From: Hyaloperonospora brassicae
Lineage: Eukaryota > Oomycota > Peronosporomycetes > Peronosporales > Peronosporaceae
Length of the DNA stretch: 64,000 nt
Assembly: GCA_947650285.1 (NCBI GenBank)
Contig: CANTFL010000470.1
Location: 124,001 to 188,000 of the forward strand
Reading direction: 5' to 3'
Positions 10,521 through 24,045 of the stretch are shown here, piece after piece. A program made the translations under genes and the position numbers. Numbering within the stretch: the stretch's first letter is position 1; each line of letters starts with the position of its first letter. The notes under the pieces were generated by a model. The model was not told the origin of the DNA and did no database searches. It worked only from the letters and a program-made list of their open reading frames with translations.

Positions 10521-12992
10521 AATTTTCGTACTATATAAATGGTCTCTTTCGAGCCCGACAGTAGTATGTCTCGACTAATGCGTGGCACTCGAACTCACGA
10601 ACCGCAAGTGAATCGTCATTTGTCTTATAAAAGCGGGAGGTAGCTCGGGTAACTCTTACCATATAACTAATAATACAAGTGGGGCTAGATTATGATCATA
10701 ACTTCGCAGTACGATGCCTGTCTCCTTGACATCTTGTTTAGTCCCGTCTCTCCTAACACTTTCGTCGTCGGACGGTGTATTGTCTATTTTCATACACTTA
10801 CCGTCTTGCGTACATTGATTCTTTGTTACTATTTTTGCCTTAACATCATTATATAGCTGACCACGGTTGACATGCTATCATTGTCTTCTTGATGCTTGCG
10901 CAAAGCAGCACTATACAAAGTGTGTACTCTTCACAATCGTCGTCCTTAAAGTCTTCTGCTGCAATTGAAGATCCGCACAAGCCAACATTTGACACTGCAG
11001 CTTTGGCTTCATGACAAGAGGCGTAAAGTTTAACCCATTCTTCATGCAACGTGTGTTACATCTTTTATTTTTGCTGTTTATCATATCATTTGATGTCGTC
11101 AGTGTAGCATTCTCATTACAGAGCAGTCGATGGCGTCAATTTAGCGTTTACCAACCCCTTGTAGCCCGGATTAATATCCTACACGTTTCCTAATAGTTTA
11201 TAATTTAATGTGAGCTCTAACAAGGTTAGCTCACCATTTAAAAGGCAATGAAATAGTATTCTCGTAGACAGAGTTTTTCTGTCGTACGAAAACAATGAAC
11301 TGTGTAGCTATGTTGGCTTCTGAAATAACCTTATGAACATAAGTATCCAGCAAAAAGATATACGTACCCAATCTTGGCATATTTGGGATGCTCACAACGT
11401 CATGTTGCTACCGGATCGTGCACATACGACAAAGCATCGATATTCGCATTTGATACGTAATAGTCTTTACCATAATCAAAATCTGGTTATAAATACCTTT
11501 CGTGCTTTTTTATACACAATGCCGAATTTAGACTACAATCTGTGATCCTTTGGATCAAAAGTTGCGCGGTAAGTTTATATGGTGCATCGCAAATGATGTC
11601 CTGGCTACCGATGACTGATGTTTACTCTCATTGAATTAACTAGCAGCATTATGCGACCAACTTTACGTGCTCGAAACCATGTGCCGCGTACCAAGTTGAT
11701 TTGAATTATTAGCAATTGTCCACCTTATTCAGTCGAATATTCGTTTATAGAACGAACCATTTTGTGTGTCTATCAGCTCGTCGTCTACCAGTGTATAGTT
11801 TTTACACTATTATGTACGTATTTGATACTATGCTCAACTTTGACGTCAATAAGTGAACGTTGTAGAACGTGCGCATCGATTCACAATAAAAGCTCAGCTT
11901 CGCATCGCGATCAGCAAAATTTTGAGCACTAACGGAAACTTATAAAGACATTTCATATCAATCGTAGAAGTCTATTCATCCAGTACACCTGCTAGTGTAA
12001 GCCTTTCTGGCAGCGGCTGCATATTAAGACCCTCCTAGCTCTGGAAACACGCTAGAACCCTTGCTGAGCATCACATTCGGACCTAGAACCGGGTCGCGAC
12101 CAATTAGCGGAGTGCTTATCATGCTGGGCGCCGCACGGTAAAGAGCGGCAAAAACCTCTAGCGTTCCAAGGGTTCGAAAGTGACAGTAGACCATATTTCT
12201 TGGACTGCTCAGCTGCGCAAGCGCGTTGGCAACAATTACTGTACGGTGAAATGGGGAGGGAAAGGGTAGTACAAGCTGAAGAATCACTTACGGCATTGCG
12301 GTGACTGTACGACACAGACGTCGTCGTAACATTCCCGACAGAGTTTATAGTACCGCTTTCATGATTTCTCCATCGATGCCGAGGGCATTATCCGGTGTTT
12401 CTGGTGTATCTGATGTTCTGTTTGCCAAAATGCACTACCGGACGAAGCGTAATACATCAGCATTCCGAGAAAGAGTTGACTGATCCATTGCGGAGCGCTT
12501 TGACATTCTGGGAATGTGGTCGGCGGCAGCTGCGAGCGATCGAAAAATGGAGCACAGGTCAGCGTAAAACGCAGTCAATAAGGTGTGTTTACATGTTTAC
12601 ATTGAATTGCTTGGTTATAAGCCGACATGGCACTCGGCCGCATTCAATATTAACGACGACGAGGTACTAACATCGGCACTCGTACCTGGCTCAGGGCCTT
12701 TCAGATATGTTGCTAATGTTAACGTGTTTATACATGATCATTAGTCTTCCCATCTCTATTTGACGCCGGCACCAATGATCGCATAATGGCGTCTACCTAC
12801 GAATGTTCCAAATCGACTTCAACTCAGTGGCGTCTAGCATTTCCGATCAGCATGGAGATTGTATGGTATGCCGTTTCTTAATTGTACTCACCGAAACGAT
12901 CGACTGGTGGACCTATACGTATGTCGTGGCCCATCAAGTTACGTTGTCCAAATTTTGAATTCATACGCGACCTTCTTCGTACTCGAGAGGGA
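10521..12992. other. AT-rich intergenic DNA; one unidentified ORF
   Basis: Mostly AT-rich with no family resemblance. A minus-strand frame at 12024-12287 (87 codons, somewhat GC-richer than its surroundings) contains TVIVANALAQLSSPRN and ends VFPELGGS. I do not recognise it, and it is preceded by in-frame stops. It may be part of a decayed gene. Confidence 0.35.
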
Positions 12993-13220
12993 TGTTAGAA
13001 TGTGTGTTATCTCACACGCACTTGCGTATTAGGACGTAAAATGAAGACTAAATAAATTTGTGGTGGTACTAAGTGGTTTTCTTTCCTATTCTTACAATTT
13101 CACCGTTCCCACATAACGCCCTTACCAGTCCTAACGGCGGCTTCCATTTCCACATAACTTTTCCCATACAACGACCTGATAGGCCCATGTATCACTGTGA
13201 TATCAGTTCCATATCCAACA
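12993..13220 (-). repeat. Copia 3' LTR (left copy)
   Basis: 228 bp, aligning throughout with 25888-26124 apart from substitutions and a few indels, e.g. the shared blocks ACATAACG, CTTACCAGTCCTAACGGCG and CATACAACGACCTGATA. A purine-rich strand (GAGGAGGGCT on the minus strand, 13230-13221) adjoins it as polypurine tract. Confidence 0.93.
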
Positions 13221-13244
13221 AGCCCTCCTCGAAGAGAAATCTTC

Positions 13245-15320
13245 AATCACACGTGGTCAACCACTCCAGAAAAGTGCATCAATCTGCGACGTTGATTCTT
13301 GTAAAGAGGCTTGGTGAATATGCCAGCTGGGTTGTTTACACGTTTGACCTTGTGCAGATTACTAACACCTTTTTGAACTTTTCCTCTCACGTAGTGCCAC
13401 CGTATATAAACACGACGTTTCTGGCGACTGTACGTAGGAAATGTCGTCAGGATGTAAGCCGCTTGGTTGTCGATACCAATGCGTAATTTAATCTGGCACT
13501 GTGTCGGTAGTATTTCTTGTATGATGATGTACTCGGCCATTACTTGCATGATTGCTTCACAGGCAGCGACGTACTCAGCTTCTGCTGTCGATAGAGCGAT
13601 AATCGGTCGACGTCGTGACATCCATGCGACAGCACCCTCAGCCAATGTGAACGCATAACCTGTAGTGCTATTGAGTTGCTCGGGGTCATCAGCCTAGTCG
13701 CAATATCCTTCGATTATAACGTGCATCGTATTTCGATCATCATGTCGTATTTCTGTCGGGTGTACGTGATGCCATTGCGCAATGTACCTGCCAAATACCG
13801 TAAAGCTCTTTTCAACGTTTCAACATGCTTGGTGTGTGGATGGGTGACAAATTGACTAAGCTGGACCACCACAAACGATAAATCGGACCTAGTACTGGTC
13901 GCCAGGTACAAAAGCATCCGATAGATAAACGATAAGATAATTTTCGTATCTCATGTTTGTTTGTTGTTCGTATTATCGCCCACCAGTCGCATATTGACTT
14001 CCATGGGGTTGCCCACAGCATGTGCTTAATCATACCCAAACTTCCGCAGGACCTCCTTTTCATACTGTTCTCGACTTATCGTGATCTGTTTCTCTGTCTG
14101 GTTTACTTCGATACCAAGATACTGGGTCAGTATTTCTTGATCTTTGAATTCATAATTGTCAATTAAGTCATTTAGTAGTCTCATCTTGTAGTCCTCATTG
14201 TTGCTTGCGATCAGTATGTCATCAACGTAGACCAAGACATATACGATCGTGTTTTCATGAAAGCAATAATGCAGACATGGCTCGGTTCGCAACCACTCAT
14301 AGCCATGATCTAGGAATCACTGATTAAGATTCAAGTTCCACTCGTGTCCTGATTGACGAAACCCATATAATGACTTTTAAACGATGCACACATTTCCATT
14401 TTCCTCGCACGGATATTTTCTTATCGATTGTAGGTACTGCTTGATACTGAGTGATGCATTTAGATACGCCGTGTTTATGTCCCCTCCATAGACGTCAAGA
14501 CCAAGCTTGGCTGCTAGGGCAATCAGTAGCTAAAACGAAGACATCTTTGCCACGGGAGATTTGTTACTTGAAAATTATTAAATGTCCTCCGGTTATTCCC
14601 TAGGGCCAATATTGGTTCTTCGAACCTGATCACATAGCCTGTTGATTGCTCTTTACAGCATATACCCACATGGTATTTATCAAGATCGCCGTCTTTGGAA
14701 CCTTTGACCCTCGATTTCTGCAATCACACCCTTGGATTTAAGCGCATCCATTTCCTTTAACTCTGCTTCTAGAAAGGATTCTTTTCATCTCGAGTGCAAC
14801 ATGTCCTGGTCGCTTTTAGGTAGAGTGATATCGCTCGCACGTAAAGGTTTTACGCTTTGATCCAAAACTTGATATGACGTCAGGGCCATGTTCATATCGT
14901 AATTATTCAAGTATCCTGGCTACTTGCATTCACTTAGCGTGCGAAATTCAGTTCTCGTCCTCTTGACATCTTCTTTGTGTGCGTCTAGCTCAACTTAATG
15001 TGCCCCAGATGGTGTCTCATATCGACAATATGTTTTCCAGTTATTTTATCAGGCTGTCGGTCATGTGTCACTTGATCATCAGGATCTGAAACAGGACCTA
15101 ATACGCTGGACAATAAGAATTCAATGCTTCCTTGATATTCGTCGTCGTCTTCTTCGCAAGCTAAAAAAGTTTTATTTAAATCATGTGCTCAAAATTCATC
15201 CGGGTTCGATTTGTCTGCGTCATACTCGGCTACGGTCGACCCGCATGCACCAACTATGGACTGTTCGTCGTCTTCAAATCCGTCTTTCGTTCTGAGCACA
15301 TCATTTTCATCATGATAAGA
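13245..15320 (-). pseudogene. Copia reverse transcriptase and RNase H, broken
   Basis: Minus-strand fragments in order: GGDINTAYLNA and KSLYGFRQSG (RT palm), LVYVDDILIASNN with catalytic Asp pair (about 14240), FKDQEILTQYLGIEV, then LLYLATSTRSDL and LKRALRYLAGT, and finally an RNase H/C-terminal block with TAEAEYVAACEA and IDNQAAY (13640-13460). Several in-frame stops and frameshifts separate the pieces. It shows the copia signature YVDD and keeps both aspartates, but cannot be translated as a unit. Confidence 0.9.
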
Positions 15321-15326
15321 TCGCCC

Positions 15327-16620
15327 TTATTTGACTCCCTGGTTGAATTTATTATCCAGATCTGTAGTAGCCTGAGCGGCATCCTCGACGCCACAAGTTT
15401 CTTCATAGTTGCTAAACACACTCAACATATCATCGTCAGAATATGTGTGATCTTCTTCATCATACTGATCAAATTGTAGCGAAGAAAGATCATCCTCTGC
15501 CACTTCCACATCATGTCCATCGTGGTAGACAATATTTTTGGTAACACGTAGATACGAGACAAATCTCACGATGTGTTCACCGGGAAAATATACCTTGCAC
15601 CCTGCCAAATCTTCTGCATAACCAACAACAAACCCAAGCTTGACATTCATTCCATTTTTCTTGCATCCTGGTGATACTGACATATGCGCGTATACAAGAG
15701 CTCCGAACTTTCTGATATGGTGTATATCAGGTTTCACTCCTTACATCATCTCGTACGGAATTCCCTGCGTGCTTTTGTTGAAAACTCGATTTTTAGCATA
15801 CGCTGCATTACGCTTATCTTCAGTCCATATAATTTGGGAAAACCCTGCATGAACCATAGTTGATTTTGTCATGCCTTTAATCGACCAATGTGTCCTCTCC
15901 CACAGGTTCAGCTGTGAGCTTTTGGTTTCAACTTTAACGTGCACAATTCCTTTCGAGTCATGCCAAGCCTCCATCGCAACGTTGCAAAACTCGCCACCTT
16001 TGTCGCTAAGTACTTGCGTCACCTTTTATGAACAATTGCTGATGTGTCGACCAGCTTGTCGTTCTGTCCATTGGATGTGCTCTTGCACATGCTGATTTAT
16101 CTTCTTGCTGTCCTTGCTTTTGCGTAACTTGATGGTAACAAACCTCGAATAACCATCCATAATAATCATCCCTGCCGCAATTTTAGTTGCATTCGACTGT
16201 CCCGGTGTCAGCACATCTGCATATACCACTTAATTTGGTTCATGTGTCGCTCGGCCGATTGGCAGGCGTCGCACGTGCGGTGCTCTCATTTTGTTAGCAT
16301 CATGCCTCGTACCAGTCCTTTGTCCACCATGGTTTTTAAATACTGTGGACACGTATGACAAAGTCTTTCATGCCAAAGGTGCAATGATCCTACTCCTTCG
16401 GCCATTGTGTAGGTGCACAGTGCTTCAACTTGTGGCAACTGACCATATCTCTGAGAATAAACCGCCGCTTGGAAGTTCCAAGTAGCATCTTGTGGTTTCT
16501 CTACAGCCACCACCCATTCTTCCAATAGTACAGAAAATACTTGCGATGTTCCATCAAATTTAAATGTAGAACCCTGGCGAAAGGTGAGGTCGGAGAGAAT
16601 AACCCTTATTTTGCTCCCGG
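15327..16620 (-). pseudogene. Copia GAG-pre-integrase and integrase, broken
   Basis: LHLWHERLCHTCPQYLK (about 16420-16350) is the zinc-binding GAG-pre-integrase block with its H-H. It is followed by VYADVLTPG and IIMDGYSRFVTIKLRKSK, then VLSDKGGEFCN (integrase core) and the C-terminal RKFGALVYAHMS/GYAEDLAGCKVYFP block ending near 15327. Stops and frameshifts lie between these blocks. Protease-like sequence upstream is too decayed to place its active site. Confidence 0.88.
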
Positions 16621-16845
16621 GATGTACGAGACATAATTCAGAAAGAATACCAATGTTTCCCCTTCCACTTCTGTGACCTGTCCTACGGTCCCCGGACCGG
16701 AAATACGCGATATAATATTCGGCGCCACGCCAAGTATGCTCGGAACCCGTGCATTCACCTCCGAGAACGTAAAATGCGCCCTATTCCCACTAACGTGTAA
16801 TTTGACGCAGTGTCAAAATACCCCATCTGTTTGCTTTCATTCACA

Positions 16846-17564
16846 TCATCCTTGTGGCTGATTGTTGATGCGTATTCTGCGCGACTTCATGGACTTCATC
16901 ACCATGAGCCTCTTGCGGGGATAACCATCTGTTGCTTGATTTTTTATACCTCGACCCAGTAACCTTACCATCATAATAATGAATCGTTTTAGTGGATTCA
17001 TCTCTAGGATCTCCTTCACTATTTGCATGACCTTTTTGCCAAATTAGGAAGTTTCCTCGCAGTTTTTGCTTCTGGTTTGACGTATCAGCTCTGTCCAGAT
17101 TCTGTGTCTTTTGAGGAAAGCCAGTCTTAAGATTTTTGTCACTTCCGCATATGTAACACGTCCGATTTTTTTATTCACGAACACTATTTTGATGTTTGGC
17201 ACCTCGGTCTACACCAAATCTGGGAATTTCACTGCGAAACCCACCTCTCTTTTCTTGCTTATGTTTTTTTGCCTCGGAACTCTATTTGTTTGGCGGTAGC
17301 AGCGAGAATTTGCTGACAAACTCGAGTCACTGTACGCATACTAGGGTCTGCACCATAATAGATCGAAGACTTGAGACGCTCAAACTCGATCTTATCTGGT
17401 AGACTATCAAGCAGCATGTCAACCATAGTATGATCTTCTACCGTGTGCTTAAGTTATATATTCCGCTTTGAGGCTAAACATCTTGCACATATGTAGATTT
17501 ACATCTCCTCCCACGATTTGGCTCGGTATTCCAAAGCTCATGTTCCACGCGACGAATCTTATAT
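16846..17564 (-). pseudogene. Copia gag C-terminal part, broken
   Basis: Contains LPDKIEFERLKSSIYYG (UBN2-type gag) near 17400-17330 and a degenerate zinc knuckle, CYICGSDKN (about 17160), in which the usual His and last Cys are missing. The fragment ends at the TATAT target site where the gypsy element entered; the N-terminal part of gag is on the other side at 25543-25882. Confidence 0.8.
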
Positions 17565-17955
17565 TGTAACGGGGCAGCCCGTTACATGGAATTGTCACTT
17601 TGAGAAAAGTGACACTAAAGAATATGAAGTTGAATATTCTTTAAACAATATCACCGAAGTGGTGATATTGAAGGGTCGACCAAAGAGTCTGTTCATTGGT
17701 TGATATCTTGATGATATCAACCCACCAATCGCCTCAAGACGCGCGCAATGAGTGGTGACGAGACGTCACCATACACTCAGTTATATAAGTATAATTAAGT
17801 TAAGTCAAACAAAGAGACAGTAGTTAAAAGACTTAATTATATTAATATAACAGTTCTGCTTTTACCTTACCTACGCTTCCTCGCTTGCCTTGTGTACGTC
17901 TGTCGGGGCACCGATACCCTTGCGTTAGGTTCACGCAAGGGTGTGCCCCGTTACA
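17565..17955 (+). repeat. Element 1 5' LTR
   Basis: 391 bp, starting TGTAACGGGGCAGCCC and ending CCCCGTTACA. It contains nested hairpins, e.g. GTCACTTT/AAAGTGAC (17594-17601/17606-17613) and CAATATCACC/GGTGATATTG (17646-17655/17661-17670). Confidence 0.96.
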
Positions 17956-17957
17956 CT

Positions 17958-17965
17958 TGGTAGCA
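17958..17965 (+). promoter_or_regulatory. Probable primer-binding site (initiator tRNA-Met 3' end)
   Basis: TGGTAGCA begins two bases after the 5' LTR and is the complement of a tRNA ending UGCUACCA, as eukaryotic initiator tRNA-Met does. Element 3 has the same eight bases; element 2 has AGGTAGAA. The match is short, so the tRNA identity is inference. Confidence 0.55.
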
Positions 17966-17999
17966 CTTTGTAGTTCTTCCAAGGACCACAACATCCAAC

Positions 18000-19171
18000 A
18001 TGAACATGTTGGATGATGAATAGACCTTTCACGCCACGCGTGAAGGGTTTACCCATTTGAGTGACATCGAATGGGGTGCGGTAGAACGAATGAGTTCTAC
18101 CGTAGGCGAGTTCGCCATTTGCGCCATGTTGGAGTCTCTAGACATAGACCAACAACATGCCGCTATAGCCAAGTTCATCCAAAATGAACTTGTCGCCGAA
18201 CGGGAAAAAGTAGCCTTGCTTCACCAGCAAGGCTCTCAACAGGCCGAGCAGTTGAGAGAACTCGGTGCTCAACAGACAGAGCTTTTTAGACAGCAGCAAT
18301 TCCATGCTGCTGTTGGCGGGACGGCACATGCGCGTCGTCCCGAGGTCATGAAAGTTGACATCTCCAAGTACAGTGGAGTCCCGGAAGACTGCCTGTTACT
18401 ATGGTTTGTCGAACTCGACAGAGCCTTAAGGGCTCGTCGCGTCGAAGATGAGCAAATGAAACTTACATTTGCTCAATCCCACTTGACAGAGCGTGCCAAA
18501 ACTTGGTCCCTGGGGCTCGAGAGTAGCGACCCACATGTGTTTAGGTCGCTAGATGACTTCAAGTCCCGGCTCGGACAAACGTTTGAGCCGCCACGAGCTG
18601 AGTTCAGGGCTCGTTCTGAGCTCCTGAAACTCAAGCAGAGTAAGCGTGATGTGCACGCTTACGCACAACATACACGACTCCTAGCGAGTAGTACAACTGC
18701 TGACCCAGTCCATGAACACACGTTGATTACGGTGTTCATGCAAGGGCTCGCAGAAGGGCCCGTCAGGAGCCACCTGTTCCGCCTTGAGCTGAATACGCTG
18801 GAAGAAGCGAAACAGCCGCGGAACAGGAAGACTTTAGCATGAGACAGGCTCATGCTAGCTCAAACTCTTATCGTCCACCAAGACGACAAGAGATCGGAGG
18901 TCCAGAACCAATGGACCTCTGCTATGTTGAGAGCAAGAGACCTCGCTCTTCGGACAAAAAGCGATTGCAGAGGTGCAATCGCTGTCAGAAGTTAGGGCAC
19001 TACGCATACGAGTGTAGTGCTCCACGCCCAGTACCAAACAGTACTGAGCGAAATGGACGACCATTCGCCAAGAAGGGCAATGGTCGTGGGTCCAGCGCTA
19101 TTGCGCTTCGCAACAGCGAGACGGACCATCAAAAAATGGTCGGGCTCAGTAGGGGCGGAGCGCCCTACTGA
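18000..19171 (+). pseudogene. Gypsy gag, element 1, broken
   Basis: The start ATG at 18000 corresponds to the intact gag of element 3, but codon 8 is TAG (GAG in element 3). After this the frame runs to about 18805, where a one-base deletion shifts it. The rest continues in the next frame from about 18839 and carries the zinc knuckle CNRCQKLGHYAYEC. The central part is a retrotransposon gag domain (DISKYSGV..., LTERAKTWSLGLES) preceded by a Gln-rich coiled-coil-like segment. The Gag product would form the particle and bind RNA. Confidence 0.88.
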
Positions 19172-22100
19172 TCCAGCAACCTCAAGAGAATTTGCCAATC
19201 TCTTGACGAAAGTTGCTCCAGATACACAATCATTGTGTGTCTCTGCACCTGGTAATGACGTTTCGCTCATCACCTTGAAGCTGGAAGCGACACATGATTT
19301 GTCGCTTCGTGCCCTAGTAGACTGTGGGGCGTCGAACAACTTTGTTCGACGCCAGTCACTAGAGGGTCGTAGGCTCAAGTTAGTTGAGCGCGACATTTCC
19401 CTCACAAGGATGACGGTGCGCCTTGCCACAGGCGCATTGATTGCCGTTGCAAAACGTGTAGTAAGAATCCACTACATGTTGGAGGGCGAACAGTACGATG
19501 ATGACTTCATCGTACTGGATCTGGATGACAAATTTGATGTCATCCTGGGATTACCTTGGCTCAGAAAGTACGAGCCAAGGGTGAGCTGGCAGCATCGATC
19601 CGTGAAGATGCCTGCCGCTTGTTCATCAGATGGCAATCTGATGAATATCTTGGAGCGTCCACAAGCGTGTGGATGTGCTGCGAGTGAGTGCGATGGCCTC
19701 ACTTGCGGTACGGTCGTTAGCACGACTGCACAAGATCACAGTGTAGCTGATCACTACACTGTGGAGCAAGCTCCCGGCGGCTGTACAGAAGTACAGGCTG
19801 CGCCGAAGGTCCACCACTCGAATAAGTCGAGTGGACCGGGACATGGATGCATACCTAGCGGGCAGCATCTTAGACAGAAGAAACCTGTTGCCCCCAAAGG
19901 GCAACATGGAAATCCTAGGTCGACTGGAGAGTCGACCGTAGAGGATCGGGCCCTGACTGTGGTTGCACAGCCACAGTCAGAAGACGTCGAGGGAATAAGT
20001 CCCCACGTACTTGAGGAAGGATTTCCTCAAGAGTCACTTTCTGAGGGATCAGGCTCTCAGGAACCTGTGGAAAGAAGTTCCCAGGAAGTAACCGAGACGT
20101 TGAACGTCTTGGTTAATGACGGATCAAGCGTAGGCGCTTATACGCTTGATCTGATTGTGCCTCCGAAGTTAACTTCGGAGATAACTCAGTTGCCAACGCT
20201 AGAACCGAAACGGTTCTTGCGTGATCTGCGTAGTGGCAAAGTCAAGCAGATCTGCATACTCTTCACAGAGGATGAGTATGTGGCCGATATTCGGTCGGCA
20301 ACAGCATTTGCTGATAAAGAACGGGTTTTCAGCAGCTCATCGATAGACGAAAGTGTCCTCGATGAGAAGACTCGGATTGAGCGATACGCGTCCCAATCCT
20401 GGGAGTCACTTCAGGCAAATCCTTTGTACAAGGATTTGATCGAATTTAAGGACGTATTTCCTGAATTCGTACCTTTCGAGTTGCCTAAGGACAAAGGCAG
20501 TCGACACGAGATCGAGCTCAAACCGGGCTCGAAGTACTGTGCCATGAAGCAGTGGCCCCTGACTCGTGAACACGTACTAGAGATCGACAAGTTCTTTGCC
20601 GATCGCTTAGCAGCGAGCCATGTCAGGGAAATAACTTCTCCTTACACCCCTCCGACCTTCTGTGTGCGAAAGGCTACAGGAGGGTGGCGGATAGTGCACG
20701 CATTCAACAAATTGAATGCTGCAACGGTACCGGCTCAGACGCCGATACCGAGGAAGGACGTAATCATAGATGGTATGTCAAAGAGTACCATCTTTTCGTC
20801 CATGGATCTGATCTATGGGCTCTATCAGATCCTCATGCGTAAACGGGACATCCCGTTCACGGCAGTGAGTACCTTAGCGGGATGCTGTGGGAGTGGCTAG
20901 TTATGCCACAGGACCTGAGCAATGCCCCTGCAACATTCAACAGATGTGTCACAAATCTGTTGAGACCGGTGCGAGACTTCGCACCAAGTTACTTCGACGA
21001 TGTGTTCGTCCATAGCCGGGCTATGGACGGAAAGCCTGACGTTGAAGTTCACAGAACTCACGTTCGTCAGGTTCTTCAACTTATGCGCAAGCATAAGTTG
21101 TACGCATAACTCAAGAAGTGCATATTCGCGGATAGCGAAATACCACTTCTTGGGTGCATCGTGGGTAAACACGGCGTACGCCCTGATCCCGAAAAGATCA
21201 AGGCGATCACCGACTGGCCAGTGCCAGTCGATGTCAAGGGGCTAAGGAAGTTCCTTGGTCTAGCGGCGTACTTGCACAAGTACTCGCGCAACTACGCCGA
21301 TATGACTGTTCATCTTTCTTGCTTGCTCAAGAAAAATGTCAAGTGGTCATGGAACGCTGATTGACAGCGTTCCTTTGAGGGTATCAAGCAAAGCTTGATG
21401 CAATCGCCGATCTTGGCGATCGCAGATCAGGACAGACCATTTCATGTGGTCTGTGACGCCAGCGATATTGCAATCGGCTGTGCGTTTATGCAGTTCAATG
21501 CAGATGGTGCGGAGCGCGTCATCTATTATCAGTCGCGTCAGCTGCAAGCAGCTGAGCGTAATTACCTAGTGCATGACAAGGAACTCCTTGCCATGAAGTA
21601 CGCACTGGCTAAGTTTAGCGTCTATCTCCTGGGAGATAGACCGTTTGTTGTCTATACGAACCATGCGTCATTACGCACGGCCGTAAACAGCCCACACCTC
21701 TCACAAAGGATGGCGAGGTGGCTGTCTTTTTCTTCGCGGAGTATAACTTCTCCGTGGAGTATAAACCAGGACGACTCAATGTCGTCGCTGATGCGCTTTA
21801 GCGCCGGCCCGATTTCGAGCCGGACGCACAAATCAACAGTGAGGATAAGCTTACTGTTGCGAAACTGTCAGTCAGTGTCCCGTCGTCAAGTTTACTTGAC
21901 AAAGTACGAAAAGCATACGCAAAAGATAAGGATCTTCTGCGATTGTTGGATCATCTGGTGAATCCATCCAGTAAGTCCATGAAGGATTCACCAGCTTTGT
22001 ACCAATTATCATCGGATCGGTATAGTACACGCAATGGATTGCTGTACTATACAGCGGTTGCCGACGACACGCCTCGTGTCGTCGTACCCACTCATCATGA

Positions 22101-24045
22101 TTTGCGTTTACGCATCATGTATGAGTGTCACGATGCCCCAAAAGGCGGCCATCGTGGTAGAGAAAAGACTTACCTCGCGGTAAGTCGTGACTTTACTGGC
22201 CACGCCAGTATCAGTTTGTCCGCAAGTACATACGTGCTTGCGAGGTTTTGCAACGGATAAACCCAGTCTCTCATCCCGTGCGCCATTTCAGCCTCTGCCT
22301 GTTCCGACAGAGTGCTGACAATCCGTTTCAATGGACTTCGTCTTCGGTTTTCCCGAAGACTCTCACAACAATAATGGTATTCTTGTGTTCGTTGACCGAT
22401 TCAGCAAGATGGTCCATCTTGCTGCTGTCCCTGAGTCGATTAAGGCTTAAGGTTGTGCTCGTGTCTTTCTAGACACGGTCTTTAGACTCCACGAATTACC
22501 CCGTGAACTCGTATCCGACCGTGACCCTCGGTTCACGGCGGCATTTTGGCGAACCGTGTTCCGCACGTTGGAAACACGATTGAAGATGTCTAATTCTGGC
22601 CATCCCGAAACAGATGGTCAGACGGAACGTGCGAACCGTGTCCTCGAAGAGATCCTTCGAGGATATGTCCACTCGTTTCCGAGTTGGAGCGAATTTCTAC
22701 CCATGTTGGAATTCGCCATCAATAATTCGGTGCATGCTTCCAACCAGCACACACCGTTTTACGTGAATGGCCTACGCCATCCACGTGTGCCCACCCTTCT
22801 CGGTTGTGACTCTTGGATAAGAAGGGAGGGACTCGCTCGAGCAAAAACCATTTTGGCTCTTGCTCATCACGTGTCGACGCTAACGTCGTCACGTATGATG
22901 CCGATGTCGACAATGTCGACATCGATGAAGCACACCACCGCAATAATAGCGACAACGCTATTACTGACTCGGATGATGATGACGATGCTGATATATTCAG
23001 CATCGTCAACGATTATGCCAGCGAGGAAGAAGACAACCTCGCTGAAGAAGAGAACAATCTCTTAGCAGTGCGCACGAAGCACACTGAAAGACAAAACAAA
23101 GAGTCAGCAGAGAACTTCCTGCTGACTCGAGAGGCGGTAGTCCGTTTCGTTCAGGACTCCATCGCAAATGAGGTGGACCGCCAGAAACGGAACGCAGACA
23201 AGAATGGAAGAGCAAATGTTCTTTCACTTAAGATTTATGACCTAGTACTACTGTCTAAGGTAAACCTACCTGGACACGCAGTCACTATTGTCGGCAGTAG
23301 TAAACTAATGCCGAGGTACATTGGGCCATTTCGAGTGTTGCATCGCAAGGGCAATGCATACACACTCGAATTGCCACGTAAGATGCGCACGCATCCTACG
23401 TTTTTCGTGGGGAGGCTCAGGCCGTACTGTCAGTACGAGCCTTCTTCTTCCGGTGAAGATAGCCCCCACGTTCAAGAACATCCATCAAGTTCTTGCGTTC
23501 GCGCTCCAGACGATCCGTCTGGTCGCGCAGATATGATACCTCGGAGCTCAACCGAGATATCTCCCCGCGAGCTGTCGCCAGCTCGCCGAATAGGGAGCGG
23601 ACATCCCGCTCGACCTGAAGATGCGCCGTGGCATAATCGGCGCGATCCCTCGCCCAATCAGCCTCGTGATCCTTGCGGTTCTTCCGCGCGGTATCAGTCA
23701 AAGCGTATCGCCGGTCGCGCTCGTGTTTCAAGTCATCGCGCAATTCATCGATTGCACGATCCATCTCGTAAGGGTCGAGATGATGGGCCTGGGGCTCTGG
23801 AGGAGGTCTTTCCTCCTCCACCACATCCTTTGGTGGATGCTCACGGTGATCAACGCTTTCTAGTGGAGCGTATCTTGAATCACCGTGACGATTCAGGATC
23901 AAGGACGAGCTACCTCGTCCAGTGGAGGGGATATCCACCCTCTTGGAACAGCTAGGAGCCCCGCTCTCAGCTGTTGATGGATGTTGAAGGTCTCGTCCGC
24001 CAGTATGACGAGACCCATCCGATGAGTCCTCGAGCCAATCGGTAA
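19120..24045 (+). pseudogene. Gypsy pol (protease-RT-RNase H-integrase-chromodomain), element 1, broken
   Basis: Protease active site LVDCGASNNFV (about 19313-19345). RT from DVFPEFVPFELP to the catalytic YFDDVFVHS (about 20990), with a frameshift near 20890. Stops follow at 21107 and 21362, where element 3 has sense codons. RNase H HVVCDASDIAIG (about 21440). Integrase zinc block CHDAPKGGHRGR (about 22120) and core end GHPETDGQTERANRVLEE (about 22600). A further shift at about 22810 separates the core from the integrase C-terminal domain (VNDLVLL-type block, YVGRLRPY). The C-terminal chromodomain [13 protein letters not shown]...[14 protein letters not shown] is cut by TAG at 23953-23955 where element 3 has Trp, and would otherwise end at 24045. 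Confidence 0.93.
19131..19168 (+). promoter_or_regulatory. Candidate -1 frameshift signal between gag and pol, element 1
   Basis: The slippery heptamer A_AAA_AAT is at 19131-19137, followed after 11 nt by the hairpin GTAGGGGCG/CGCCCTAC (19149-19168). The pol frame (IKKWSGSVGAERPTD) is open across the site. The reading in gag frame is best seen in element 3, where gag is intact. Confidence 0.55.
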